Shown here: positions 9,862 to 17,991 of the stretch, in pieces
Layout: every line of letters starts with the position of its first letter
How positions within the stretch are numbered: position 1 is the stretch's first letter
Source of the DNA: Deltaproteobacteria bacterium
Lineage (GTDB): Bacteria; Desulfobacterota; Desulfuromonadia; Geobacterales; Pseudopelobacteraceae
Reading direction: 5' to 3'
Assembly: GCA_021780495.1 (NCBI GenBank)
Contig: JAJXYO010000048.1
Coordinates: forward strand, 29,909 to 93,908
Length of the DNA stretch: 64,000 bases
Notes under the pieces: generated by a model
The model's database searches: none
The model's input: only the letters and a program-made list of their open reading frames with translations
Told to the model about the DNA's origin: nothing
Made by a program: the position numbers and the translations under genes

Positions 9862-9892
9862 GACCTGCGAGGTTTCAGAAACCTCGCAGGTC
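9862..9892. repeat. perfect 14-bp inverted repeat (REP-like hairpin)
   Basis: GACCTGCGAGGTTT (9862-9875) and AAACCTCGCAGGTC (9879-9892) are exact inverted copies around a three-base loop. There is no T-run on either side, so it is not a typical terminator. It looks like a dispersed palindromic element between tetR and the SHOCT protein gene. Confidence 0.6.
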
Positions 9893-9923
9893 AGTAACAG
9901 ATCCACGTTACGAAAATCTCTAC

Positions 9924-10742
9924 TTACAGTCCGTTCAGTATCTCCATGCGCTTGCTGCGATATTCATCTTCACTGATGAGGCCCTTGCTCTTCAATTCGT
10001 TGAGTGTGGCCAGGCGTTCCGCGGGACTCCGTGTGTCGGTGCTTCTCACGTACGGAGCAGGTGCAGAGGGGTGCTGTCCAACCGGCATATTCTGTACCGC
10101 AACCGGCATCTGCCATGCGTCGCTGAAAGTCACCCAATCATTCCTGATCTGGTTGTAACCATTCTGGCCGGGCTGCGGCAGAAGCGTCCAATCTCCTTTC
10201 GAGATTGTGAGTCTGCTTCCGGGCGTAAAAGGTGAAAGCCGGCGGTCGTCGCGCTCGTTGAAATCCTTCCGGACAAGTCCGAAGATGATATTGAAATGAC
10301 CTGCCTTGTAGAAGGCGCGCCCCGTGGTCACTTTGGCGGTTTTGGCAAAACCGAACATGGCCTTGTACAGGCCGATGATCGCGAAGGTTACGTCTTCTCC
10401 GGGTGCGGCTTGTTGAAAGCCCTGCACCAGCTGTGGCACAAGCACCTCGAGGGATTCGTTGGTGATGAGCTGTTCGGGCTTGTTGTTGTCTTCGGAACGA
10501 ATCTCAATGGAAGCAAGCATCGCTCTCAGCCTGACTGGGTTAATGTCAACCGGGTGATCATTCAAGATCACATTTCCGGCCGCAGGTGGATCCTGTGGTT
10601 CTAGAGCTACAAACTGGTCACGACTTTGCCAGAGATAGTGCACATCAGACGCAAGGGCGGTCGAGGAGAACATCAGGAGGACCAACAGTCCGGAAGCTAC
10701 AGAACAGAGCCAGTTGGTATCACTGCTACGAAACATCTTCAT
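9924..10742 (-). CDS. exported protein of unknown function with C-terminal SHOCT domain
   Basis: A 272-residue protein beginning with a likely signal peptide (hydrophobic stretch GLLVLLMFSSTALA ending near residue 31). The central part matches no family I recognise. The last 35 residues (LATLNELKSKGLISEDEYRSK) are a SHOCT motif, a short helical module usually at protein ends and linked to oligomerisation. A sigma-54-like promoter lies about 55-70 bases upstream. It is a single-gene unit. Confidence 0.7.
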   Translation of the reverse strand: MKMFRSSDTNWLCSVASGLLVLLMFSSTALASDVHYLWQSRDQFVALEPQDPPAAGNVILNDHPVDINPVRLRAMLASIEIRSEDNNKPEQLITNESLEVLVPQLVQGFQQAAPGEDVTFAIIGLYKAMFGFAKTAKVTTGRAFYKAGHFNIIFGLVRKDFNERDDRRLSPFTPGSRLTISKGDWTLLPQPGQNGYNQIRNDWVTFSDAWQMPVAVQNMPVGQHPSAPAPYVRSTDTRSPAERLATLNELKSKGLISEDEYRSKRMEILNGL

Positions 10743-10796
10743 ACTTCCTCCGTGTCATACATGGAATTGTTTGGCATCCAAACCATGGCTATAATA

Positions 10797-10812
10797 CGCA
10801 ATAGTTGAGCCA
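10797..10812 (-). promoter_or_regulatory. possible sigma-54 promoter of the SHOCT protein gene
   Basis: Minus-strand TGGCTCAACTATTGCG has GG and GC separated by exactly 10 bases and an intact TTGC. It is a weaker match than the other sigma-54 sites because the -24 box reads TGGCTC. Confidence 0.45.
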
Positions 10813-10923
10813 ATAGCATAAAAAAATACAAACTGTGTTTGTCTGAGTTTGCCGGGGCAGTCTTCTGAATTCCAGAGCAATAAGGGCGAGGCAGGTAAGT
10901 CTACCATAATGATGCAGGTATAT

Positions 10924-10952
10924 AAAAAAACAGGGGCACCATAGTGCCCCTG
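10924..10952 (-). terminator. intrinsic terminator
   Basis: On the minus strand CAGGGGCAC and GTGCCCCTG form a nine-base-pair stem with a four-base loop, followed by a run of T. It lies about 180 bases beyond the hairpin at 11129-11164, so either the upstream operon has two terminators or a short RNA lies between them. Confidence 0.85.
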
Positions 10953-11128
10953 CTCCAGTCTCGTATTGCGCTATTCAGTAGCTTTACCGCTACGGTTGCC
11001 CTGCCACAATGGGTCCAGGTTCTTTGTTATGAAAACACGCTTTCGAGTTCGGATCATTTTTAATGTATCACTACTCCCGGCGACCCGGGTATATTTAAGC
11101 CCTGATAAACAGGATGGGAGCATCAACA

Positions 11129-11164
11129 AAGCACTTCTCTGCCAGAAAGCGCAGAGAAGTGCTT
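11129..11164. terminator. long hairpin after the channel gene
   Basis: AAGCACTTCTCTGC (11129-11142) and GCAGAGAAGTGCTT (11151-11164) form a perfect 14-base-pair stem directly after the stop of the gene at 11173-11703. T-richness on the minus side is modest, so read-through to the second terminator is plausible. Confidence 0.7.
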
Positions 11165-11172
11165 TTTCCTTA

Positions 11173-11703
11173 CTAAAATGGCAGTTTGCCGTACGCCATC
11201 AGGCCGAAGGCCGGAACCAGCAGGCAGGTGAAGCTGAGGACAATAAACATCGTGGCAGCGACCTTGGGGTTGATCTTGCCATAGGTCACACCGGTTACGG
11301 TAAAACAGATCACCACAAACGTCAGGTTCATAAATGCCAGATAGGGGGTTACACCGATAAACGTCTTGCCATCCGGCTTCATGCCGCCGCCGGTGGCAAA
11401 CAGATACGCATATACGGCACACACGATGCCGACCAGCAGAGCGCCGTTTCCTACGGTACGCAGATCAGTCACACCTGTCAGCAGGGCATGGCCGGTCTGC
11501 AGGTAGAGGACACCGAAAACAAACAACAGCCCGGCGGTAAAGGGATCGGCAAAAACTGCGGCCTGAAGCGTCGCTCCGATAACCACCAGGACACCTACAA
11601 CCGCACTTACAAAACCGGTGCTTTTGGCTTCGCCGTAGCCAAGAAAAAACATACCCACCGGAACCCACATAATGCTGATCAATACAAGCAGTGCTAATGT
11701 CAT
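11173..11703 (-). CDS. small polytopic membrane protein, AmiS/UreI-type channel-like
   Basis: A 176-residue, strongly hydrophobic protein with about six membrane-spanning segments. The stretch AGLLFVFGVLYLQTGHALL followed by a conserved-looking turn and another helix resembles the AmiS/UreI family of short-chain amide, urea and proton-gated channels, whose members are 170-200 residues. An acetate transporter (SatP/YaaH) was considered, but the NPAPLGL signature is absent. It is the last gene after a porin and a DUF4242 protein behind a strong sigma-54 promoter, which suggests coordinated passage of a small solute across both membranes. Solute identity is unknown. Confidence 0.5.
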   Translation of the reverse strand: MTLALLVLISIMWVPVGMFFLGYGEAKSTGFVSAVVGVLVVIGATLQAAVFADPFTAGLLFVFGVLYLQTGHALLTGVTDLRTVGNGALLVGIVCAVYAYLFATGGGMKPDGKTFIGVTPYLAFMNLTFVVICFTVTGVTYGKINPKVAATMFIVLSFTCLLVPAFGLMAYGKLPF

Positions 11704-11754
11704 TGTCTTTCTCCTAAATTAAATTACAGTCCCATAGAGGGAGCAAAAGAATAC

Positions 11755-12027
11755 TTATTCGGCTGTGGTCGGATCAATCATGGTTCTTACTTCAGCAACG
11801 CTGTTGGCGGGAAATCCGCCCTGCTTGGCGTGCTCCAGCACCAGCTCCTTGTTGGGAGCGATGTAGATGCAGTAAATCTTGTCATCAGTGACATAACTCT
11901 GTACCCACTGAATCTGTGGGCCGAGACCCTGAAGGACACTACAGGATTTCTGTGATATCGCCTGCAGGTCAGCCGGAGGTATCGCGCCGGCGCCGGGAAT
12001 TTCTCTTTCTATGACGTACTTAGGCAT
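11755..12027 (-). CDS. DUF4242 family protein
   Basis: A 90-residue protein of the DUF4242 (ferredoxin-like fold, sometimes annotated nickel-binding) family. MPKYVIEREIPGAG at the start and the WVQSYVTDDKIYCIYIAPN region are characteristic. It has no signal peptide. It lies 51 bases from the channel gene and 34 bases from the porin gene, so it belongs to the same operon. Its role is not established. Confidence 0.7.
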   Translation of the reverse strand: MPKYVIEREIPGAGAIPPADLQAISQKSCSVLQGLGPQIQWVQSYVTDDKIYCIYIAPNKELVLEHAKQGGFPANSVAEVRTMIDPTTAE

Positions 12028-12061
12028 GGCAGGCTCCTTTACAAAGTAGCGTTCTTAAAAA

Positions 12062-13318
12062 CTACCAGTAGAACATGGTACCAAGCGCAATCTGGTTGGA
12101 GTGCTGTTTGGAGCCGTCATGCCACGTGTTCTGGGCATAGATGTACTCAGCCACGAACTGGGTGAACTTGTTCAGGTTGTAAGCAGCCATGAAAACAGCC
12201 GACTCCTGGTTTGTTACGATCACGGGGTTAGAGGCGCTGATTACCGGCTCGTTATCATTTTTCTCCTGGCGGGTCGAGCCATAGTTGGCACCCAGTTTGA
12301 CGGATGGCGTCACCTGGTAGGTAGCCTGGAGCAGATAACCATAGGCCAGGCGTTCTTTCCCGTTGGCATCAACCGCAGAGCTATTGGCTCCCAGAACATC
12401 TCCATCCTGTGCGCTCAGCATACCCAGTCCCCTGCCGACGTAGCCGGAGCCCATCAGGCTCAGACCGCCAAAACCGATGGTCGCTCCACCGGAAGCGCCG
12501 ATGGATTGATTGTCCTTACCGGGACGGGCAGCAGCAGCTTCACTGCGAGGAGCGGTTTGATACAGTCCGGAGAGCCAGGACTGTACGGACGTGCTGCCAA
12601 ATGCTTTAGCGTAAGAGATCTCCGCCTCGACACGAGGGGAGTTGGTTTTGGCAGTGTCGCTACTGATCTTATATGGCTCGGCAACTTCCAGGGCTACTTT
12701 CACGCCAGCCAGATCAGGGGTGGTGTAACGGATCTGGGGACCAAAGTTGGTATAGAGGTAGCCGTAGCCGATGTGACCCAGGGTCGTACCGCCACGAAAG
12801 GCAGCTCCAGGGACTGTACCGGAGGTCAGTAAGGTCATGTCATTCAGGATGTTCTTGCCCTGATACAGGTTGAGCGCGCGACCGGCCAGCAGTTCACCGT
12901 AAGCACCCTTGGCAGTGTAAAAGAATTCGCGGAAATCGATATTTGGTGAGGTGTCGAAACGCTGGCTCGATTTATTCTGAATGTTCGGGTAGATACCAAC
13001 CCTGACAGTTGAATCAACACCATTGGTGGTAGGTGCCTTAACGTTGAAGGCAATGACCGACGGCAGAAGACCGACACCGACACCAAAATGCTGGTCATAG
13101 CTGTTCTCAGTACCACCAGCGCTGAGCAGACTCAGGGCATGGTTGCCACCGGGCGCAGGACTGGTCGTCGCATAGGTAGCAAACACATCCACAATACCAT
13201 CCGTGCTGAGCTGCCAGCCATTTTCACCACCAATGGTGAAGGCTGCATTAGCTGGCTTGCCGATTGTTAACGATGCTGCTACACAAAGCCCAAGTGCTAC
13301 TAGAATTCTTTTCTTCAT
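12062..13318 (-). CDS. outer-membrane porin
   Basis: A 418-residue protein with a cleavable signal peptide (MKKRILVALGLC..ANA, about 25 residues) and a body of alternating amphipathic strands. It ends in aromatic FYW, the usual C-terminal signal for outer-membrane assembly. The composition fits the Geobacter-type porins that admit small solutes. It is the first gene of a three-gene operon behind a near-consensus sigma-54 promoter with a leader of about 280 bases. The solute is unknown; co-expression with alcohol genes would suit alcohols or short acids (inference). Confidence 0.8.
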   Translation of the reverse strand: MKKRILVALGLCVAASLTIGKPANAAFTIGGENGWQLSTDGIVDVFATYATTSPAPGGNHALSLLSAGGTENSYDQHFGVGVGLLPSVIAFNVKAPTTNGVDSTVRVGIYPNIQNKSSQRFDTSPNIDFREFFYTAKGAYGELLAGRALNLYQGKNILNDMTLLTSGTVPGAAFRGGTTLGHIGYGYLYTNFGPQIRYTTPDLAGVKVALEVAEPYKISSDTAKTNSPRVEAEISYAKAFGSTSVQSWLSGLYQTAPRSEAAAARPGKDNQSIGASGGATIGFGGLSLMGSGYVGRGLGMLSAQDGDVLGANSSAVDANGKERLAYGYLLQATYQVTPSVKLGANYGSTRQEKNDNEPVISASNPVIVTNQESAVFMAAYNLNKFTQFVAEYIYAQNTWHDGSKQHSNQIALGTMFYW

Positions 13319-13608
13319 AAGTAATCTCCCTCTTTCAATGAATTTGAACCCTCAAACAAGAATTCCAATCTAAAACAGTAAAACATCTTCAATCCGTTTC
13401 AGTATCCTTCCATGCAAACCTTCCGGCTGTACATCTGCCGCATCTCCTTTCTATAAAAATAGTCTGTTCACTGCTTCAATTGTCGGTATCAAATGCGGGA
13501 ATAACCACCGGTCCATTTTACAAGCCGCTCTTTCATAATCGCGGTACCGTGAGCCCCCACTCACCCTGTGCAACCATGCCGGTTTAGTGCACGCACTACA
13601 AAGCCTTG

Positions 13609-13624
13609 TGCAACCGCGGTGCCA
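13609..13624 (-). promoter_or_regulatory. sigma-54 promoter of the porin operon
   Basis: Minus-strand TGGCACCGCGGTTGCA matches TGGCACG-N4-TTGCW at every position but one, with the exact GG-N10-GC spacing. Transcription would start near 13598, leaving a leader of about 280 bases. Confidence 0.82.
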
Positions 13625-13776
13625 AAAATAAAACAATGGTTTTTTTGTTTATTATTATTATGTTACACGAACTACATCCAACAACACACTGTTTCATACT
13701 CATGTAGACAAACTGGACACATCGAGTAATACACTGTATTTATTGCACAATATGGCAATGAGGAAGAGTTCTACAC

Positions 13777-13791
13777 CGTAGAGAATAGTCC
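13777..13791. promoter_or_regulatory. candidate activator site between two divergent sigma-54 promoters
   Basis: CGTAGAGAATAGTCC resembles the TGTAGATAATATCC sequence found ahead of the mycofactocin and iron-ADH promoters. It sits about 110 bases from the ADH promoter at 13898 and about 155 bases from the porin promoter at 13624, a normal enhancer distance for both. It is preceded by CTACA, the reverse complement of TGTAG. Confidence 0.4.
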
Positions 13792-13897
13792 CAAATATCT
13801 CCGTACCGAATGACCAGATGGTTTTGATGCGGGCAATTTAAAATTTATTGCTTAAAGGGCTCAAAAATCGATAAAATATAAAACCTGGTTTTGTATT

Positions 13898-13913
13898 AGG
13901 CACGGGCATTGCT
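13898..13913 (+). promoter_or_regulatory. sigma-54 promoter of the ercA-like / kinase / regulator operon
   Basis: AGGCACGGGCATTGCT matches the -24/-12 consensus with GG-N10-GC spacing and an exact GCACG and TTGCT. Transcription would begin near 13924, about 75 bases ahead of the start at 13998. Confidence 0.8.
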
Positions 13914-13997
13914 TGTATTACAGTATACTTCTGTCGCTCTGATGCCCTCACATCAGCGTAGATCGCGACTAGGTTGGCTGGCTATGAAAGGTCTGAA

Positions 13998-15164
13998 ATG
14001 AAAAAAAATCAGGACAACACTTTGCATAATTATAAGTTTGAAGTGCCTGAGATCATTTTCGGCAGAGGCATGTTGAGCCACGTGGGTGCATGTGCCCGCA
14101 GGCTGGGAGGTAAAAGAATATTTCTGGTCAGCGACAAGGGACTTTTCCATGCCGGCTGGGTCGATCTGGCCATGCGGAGCCTGCTTGATGCCGGCCTGGA
14201 GTTCATATATTTCGATGGAATCACCCCAAATCCCAAGGATCACGAGGTTGAAGACGGGGTCAGGGAATATCTTCGTCACGGCGCCGATGTAATTGTCGGC
14301 CTGGGTGGCGGCAGCTCCATGGATGCGGCCAAAGCAATCGCCATCCTTGTGTCCAATGGAGGGAAAATCTGCGATTTTGAGGGCACGGATCGCATCATTC
14401 GCCCCCTTCCGCCGCTGGTGCTCTGCCCTACAACCTGCGGCACGGGTTCGGATGTATCCCAGTTTGCAATAATCAGCGATACCGGGCACCATCGTAAAAT
14501 TTGCATCATGAGCCGTTGTGTAGCCCCGGATATCAGCCTGACAGACCCGGACACCCTGGGAACATTGCCGGATGAATTCGTCGGCACCACTGCCACCGAT
14601 GCCCTTAGTCATGCCATGGAGGCTTTCTTTTCGATTGCCTCAACCACCCTCACCGATGTTCACGCCATCAAGGCCTTACGTCTGCTGACAGACAGCCTGG
14701 CAGACGCAGTTTACGAGCGCAGGCCGGAAGATCTGGAAAATCTGGCGCGGGCCAGCCTGCATGCCGGCATGGCCTTTTCCAACTCCATGCTGGGCATCGT
14801 CCATGCTCTGGCCCACCCGATTGGCGGCCTCTACGATGCAAATCACGGCAGTATCAACGCGATTCTGCTGCCGGAAGTCATCCGCTACGACATTCCGGTC
14901 GTTACCGAAAAGCTTCAGGAACTTGCCTGGGGGCTCGGACACCGTTCCAACGGAGATATCAGCGCTGCCAGTGAAAAAGTCCAGGAAACCCTCGACTCGC
15001 TGCTGGAAGCCAGCGGTGCCCCGCGCAACCTCCGCAGTATCGGAGTCCTCCGCAAAGACCTGCCGGAACTGGCGCGTCAGGCACTCAAGGACGTCTGTAT
15101 TGTCACCTCCCCGCGTGAAGCAGATGAAGAGGATCTCCTGCATATTCTCGAAAGGGCGTACTGA
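13998..15164 (+). CDS. iron-containing alcohol dehydrogenase family protein, ErcA-like
   Basis: A 388-residue iron-type ADH, a paralogue of the protein at 5912-7072. The nucleotide loop GLGGGSSMDAAKAIA and the metal-site regions DALSHAMEAF and VHALAHPIGGLYDANHG are intact. The start at 13998 has AAAGG six bases upstream; an in-frame TTG at 13974 is less likely. Its stop codon overlaps the start of a histidine kinase gene (TGATG), and an NtrC-type regulator follows, the gene order expected for an ErcA-like regulatory ADH. It is expressed from a sigma-54 promoter. An enzymatic role cannot be excluded because the catalytic residues are kept. Confidence 0.83.
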   Translation: MKKNQDNTLHNYKFEVPEIIFGRGMLSHVGACARRLGGKRIFLVSDKGLFHAGWVDLAMRSLLDAGLEFIYFDGITPNPKDHEVEDGVREYLRHGADVIVGLGGGSSMDAAKAIAILVSNGGKICDFEGTDRIIRPLPPLVLCPTTCGTGSDVSQFAIISDTGHHRKICIMSRCVAPDISLTDPDTLGTLPDEFVGTTATDALSHAMEAFFSIASTTLTDVHAIKALRLLTDSLADAVYERRPEDLENLARASLHAGMAFSNSMLGIVHALAHPIGGLYDANHGSINAILLPEVIRYDIPVVTEKLQELAWGLGHRSNGDISAASEKVQETLDSLLEASGAPRNLRSIGVLRKDLPELARQALKDVCIVTSPREADEEDLLHILERAY

Positions 15165-16381
15165 TGAACAAGGTTGCCGTTCGAACAAAAGTGGACGAAT
15201 CATCACTTGAGCGGCTGCTCGGTCTGGACAGCTCCAAAATAGGCTTCTACGCCGAGGTTAAGCAGAAAATTCACGAGCTCGAAGCGGCAAATCAGGGCCT
15301 GCGCAGTAAAAGCAGTGAATTCCAAGCCCTGTTTGACTCCATCATTGATGGTGTTATAGTGTATGACAACAATGGCATGGTGCAGCATCGCAATCATGTC
15401 TGCCCGCAGTATTTCCCGCAGCAAACCTTGCCAGGCTGCTCGTGCCGTGAACTCTTTCATCCCGAGCTCGAATCCGCCCCCCATGTGTGCCCCGTGGAAC
15501 GCGCCTTGGCCGGCGAACGGGTTGAAATATCGATCAGCTCTCTTCCTGCCGACGGGAATGCCCGTTACTTCGATGTCACCGCAACAACGATCGAAGGCGG
15601 CATCAACGAACAGAATCGGGCGCTCCTCTTTCTGCGTGATGTTACCGATAAACGGCTTCACGAATTCCAGCTCATACAGGCCGAGAAGCTTTCCAGCATC
15701 GGTGTGCTGGCGGCCGGCGTGGCCCATGAAATCAATAACCCGCTCTCGTCGGTTGCCGGATATGCAGAGGCCCTGCTCCGTCGCTTCAATGAAGAGCATT
15801 CACTGGCGGAAGATCCAAGGCTGGATGATTTTACAAAATATCTGCAGGTGATCGTTCGGGAATCGTACCGCTGCAAAAGCATCATCGATTGCCTGCTCTC
15901 CTTCAGCCGCAAATCCGATGGATCTGTCAGCAACGTAAATATCAATGCCGTACTGAATGAAGTCCTGGAACTTATCCGGTACAAATCACGCTACGACAGA
16001 ATCGAAATACAAACCGATTTTCAAGACGATCTTCCCGATGTTATCGCCGATCAGACCGGTCTGCGACAGGTGTGCATGAATCTTCTGATCAACGCTCATC
16101 AAGCCATCAACGGGGCGGGCCTGGTAAGAATAACCACCCGGATGACACAACAAGCAATGGTCATGATCCAGATCAGCGATTCCGGTTGCGGGATATCCAG
16201 AGAGGCTATCGACCAGATCTGGGATCCATTTTTCACCACAAAAAATGTCGGTCAGGGTAATGGTCTCGGACTGGCGGTTACCTATAACATCGTTAAACGC
16301 TTGGGCGGAGATATCAGCGTAGAAAGTCAGAGTGGCACAGGATCAAAATTCACCGTAAGGATACCGGCATGTCAGAAATAG
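15164..16381 (+). CDS. PAS sensor histidine kinase
   Basis: A cytoplasmic 405-residue kinase. A PAS domain (about 50-165) contains a Cys-bearing stretch (GCSCRELFHP then HVCPVERAL), followed by HisKA with H-box GVAHEINNPLSSVAGY near 188 and HATPase (about 285-400) with DSGCGI and GNGLGLAV. There is no membrane segment. It shares one base with the ADH stop and overlaps the next gene by 13 bases, so ADH, kinase and regulator are translationally coupled. The PAS and HisKA regions closely resemble those of the kinase at 26223-28238, pointing to duplication. The ADH or its redox state is the likely signal source (inference). Confidence 0.88.
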   Translation: MNKVAVRTKVDESSLERLLGLDSSKIGFYAEVKQKIHELEAANQGLRSKSSEFQALFDSIIDGVIVYDNNGMVQHRNHVCPQYFPQQTLPGCSCRELFHPELESAPHVCPVERALAGERVEISISSLPADGNARYFDVTATTIEGGINEQNRALLFLRDVTDKRLHEFQLIQAEKLSSIGVLAAGVAHEINNPLSSVAGYAEALLRRFNEEHSLAEDPRLDDFTKYLQVIVRESYRCKSIIDCLLSFSRKSDGSVSNVNINAVLNEVLELIRYKSRYDRIEIQTDFQDDLPDVIADQTGLRQVCMNLLINAHQAINGAGLVRITTRMTQQAMVMIQISDSGCGISREAIDQIWDPFFTTKNVGQGNGLGLAVTYNIVKRLGGDISVESQSGTGSKFTVRIPACQK

Positions 16382-17751
16382 CTCGAAACGATACAAAGGT
16401 ACTAGTTGTCGAGGATGATAAATCACTTCGGGAACTGCTGCAGATGGAGTTGTCACGCTCCGGATACAAGGTTACTGCCACGGCGAGTGGTGAAGAGGGG
16501 CTGACGGTATATCGCGAAGAGATATTCAACGTGGTGCTGCTGGATGTCCGTATGCCGGGAATGGATGGGGTGGAGACTCTCAAGCTGATGCGCGTGGAAT
16601 CAACCATTCCGGAGGTTATCATGTTTACCGGCCATGGTACCATTGAAACGGCGGTGGAATGCATCAAACATGGCGCCTATGATTATCTCACCAAACCCAT
16701 AAAGCTTGATGAACTGGAGATGCTGATCGACAAGGCCTGTGACAAGAATCGTTTACGACTGGAAAACATAAATCTCAAACTTGAAATAAACCGGTTCAGC
16801 AACCACCGCATCATCGGCAGAAGTCAGCCGATTCTGAAGGTTCTCGAAACAGTTCAACGGTGGGGCGCGACCGATGAGCATGTTCTGATCGCCGGCGAGA
16901 GCGGTACCGGCAAGGAATTGATTGCCCGGGCGGTCCACGATGCCAGTCGTCGCAGCAGCAAGCCCTTTGTGACGGTCAATTGCGGCAGGTTCGATGCCAA
17001 TACCGCGGAGAGTGAACTCTTCGGACATATGCAGGGAGCCTTCACCAGCGCAAACAAAAGCCGTGCCGGACTGTTCGAGCTGGCTGATACCGGCACCCTG
17101 TTCATGGATGAGATCTCGGAGATGCCACTCGATGTCCAGGTCAAACTCCTGCGTATCCTTGAAACCAGCACATTTAAACGTATGGGGGGCAACCACGACA
17201 TCCGTGTCAACGTGCGCTTTGTCTTTGCCTCCAACAAGGTCCTGGCCGACTGCGTCAGCCGCGGCGAGTTCAGGGAAGACCTGTATCACCGTATCAACCT
17301 GCTGCCGATCCCCGTGCCGCCGCTCCGGCAGCGGCCGGAGGACATCATCCCACTGGCCTGGTACTTTATCCAACAGTGCAATGAAAATGATTCCCGCAGC
17401 TGGGAGATCACCGATGAAGCCATGGCCTCGCTCTGCGCATATCAGTGGCCAGGTAACGTCAGGGAGCTGCGCAACACCATCCGCAGGGCCTGCATTCTGG
17501 CCAACGAGCCGATTATCACCCCGGATCTGTTTCCTTTCGCGCCTCAAAAAGCGACCTATTCTCCAGCGACGAGCGTAGCACGAAACGAGGACCAAACCTT
17601 CACGGCCGCGCCGCTCTGGGCTGTGGAGCGAGACCATATCCAGAAGGTCCTTGAACTGGTTGAGCAGAACAAGAGTCAGGCCGCCAAACTGCTCGAAATC
17701 GACCGAAAAACCCTCTATAGCAAGCTGGAACGATACGGCCTGGAAACGTAG
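16369..17751 (+). CDS. NtrC-family sigma-54-dependent response regulator
   Basis: A 460-residue regulator with an N-terminal receiver (phosphoacceptor Asp in VVLLDVRMPGMDG near 59), an AAA+ domain with Walker A GESGTGKE near 174, and a Fis-type helix-turn-helix (KSQAAKLLEIDRKTLY) at the C-terminus. The sigma-54 contact loop reads GAFTSA instead of GAFTGA, a rare but tolerated change. It is the cognate partner of the overlapping kinase. It is the best candidate in the window for the activator acting at the TGTAGATAATATCC sites ahead of the iron-ADH and mycofactocin promoters (inference). Confidence 0.88.
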   Translation: MSEIARNDTKVLVVEDDKSLRELLQMELSRSGYKVTATASGEEGLTVYREEIFNVVLLDVRMPGMDGVETLKLMRVESTIPEVIMFTGHGTIETAVECIKHGAYDYLTKPIKLDELEMLIDKACDKNRLRLENINLKLEINRFSNHRIIGRSQPILKVLETVQRWGATDEHVLIAGESGTGKELIARAVHDASRRSSKPFVTVNCGRFDANTAESELFGHMQGAFTSANKSRAGLFELADTGTLFMDEISEMPLDVQVKLLRILETSTFKRMGGNHDIRVNVRFVFASNKVLADCVSRGEFREDLYHRINLLPIPVPPLRQRPEDIIPLAWYFIQQCNENDSRSWEITDEAMASLCAYQWPGNVRELRNTIRRACILANEPIITPDLFPFAPQKATYSPATSVARNEDQTFTAAPLWAVERDHIQKVLELVEQNKSQAAKLLEIDRKTLYSKLERYGLET

Positions 17752-17977
17752 CCCTGCTACGCTCGATACGTGCGTTCACGAAACAATTTCTGCTTAACAA
17801 CCGCAGAAATTGATTTCTAACTTACTGCCTTGCTACGCAAGATAAGTGCGTTCACGAAACAATTTCTGCTTAACAACCGCAGAAATTGATTTCTAACTTA
17901 CTGCCTTGCTACGCAAGATAAGTGCGTTCACGAAACAATTTCTGCTTAACAACCGCAGAAATTGATTTCTAACTTAC
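17752..17977. repeat. three tandem 76-bp repeats, each holding a hairpin
   Basis: The block GTGCGTTCACGAAAC recurs at 17770, 17846 and 17922, an exact period of 76 bases. The second and third units are essentially identical; the first diverges at its left end, where it meets the stop of the preceding gene. Each unit holds CAATTTCTGC and GCAGAAATTG, a perfect ten-base inverted repeat around nine bases. The third unit ends about 15 bases before the moaA start, so the array forms the moaA leader. There is no T-run after the hairpins. Confidence 0.85.
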
Positions 17978-17991
17978 TAAAGGTTACGACA

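Noticed and set aside
9792..10235. Open frame of 147 codons on the plus strand
   Set aside because: It lies mostly opposite the SHOCT protein gene, lacks a ribosome-binding site and has shadow-frame composition.
10953..11130. A GEMM riboswitch between the two minus-strand terminators
   Set aside because: A GGCAACC-like stretch is present, but the conserved GNRA hairpin and the ACGCAAAGCC-type segment are missing.
10966..11697. Plus-strand open frame of 243 codons opposite the channel gene
   Set aside because: Antisense to a convincing membrane-protein gene and its terminator; very polar, repetitive shadow composition.
11173..11703. Acetate transporter of the SatP/YaaH family
   Set aside because: The NPAPLGL signature is absent, and the central helix pair fits AmiS/UreI better.
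12101..12832. Plus-strand open frame opposite the porin gene
   Set aside because: Pure antisense frame; the porin has signal peptide, operon context and promoter on the other strand.
17752..17977. CRISPR array
   Set aside because: The repeats are contiguous with no variable spacers, only three units, and no cas genes are present.
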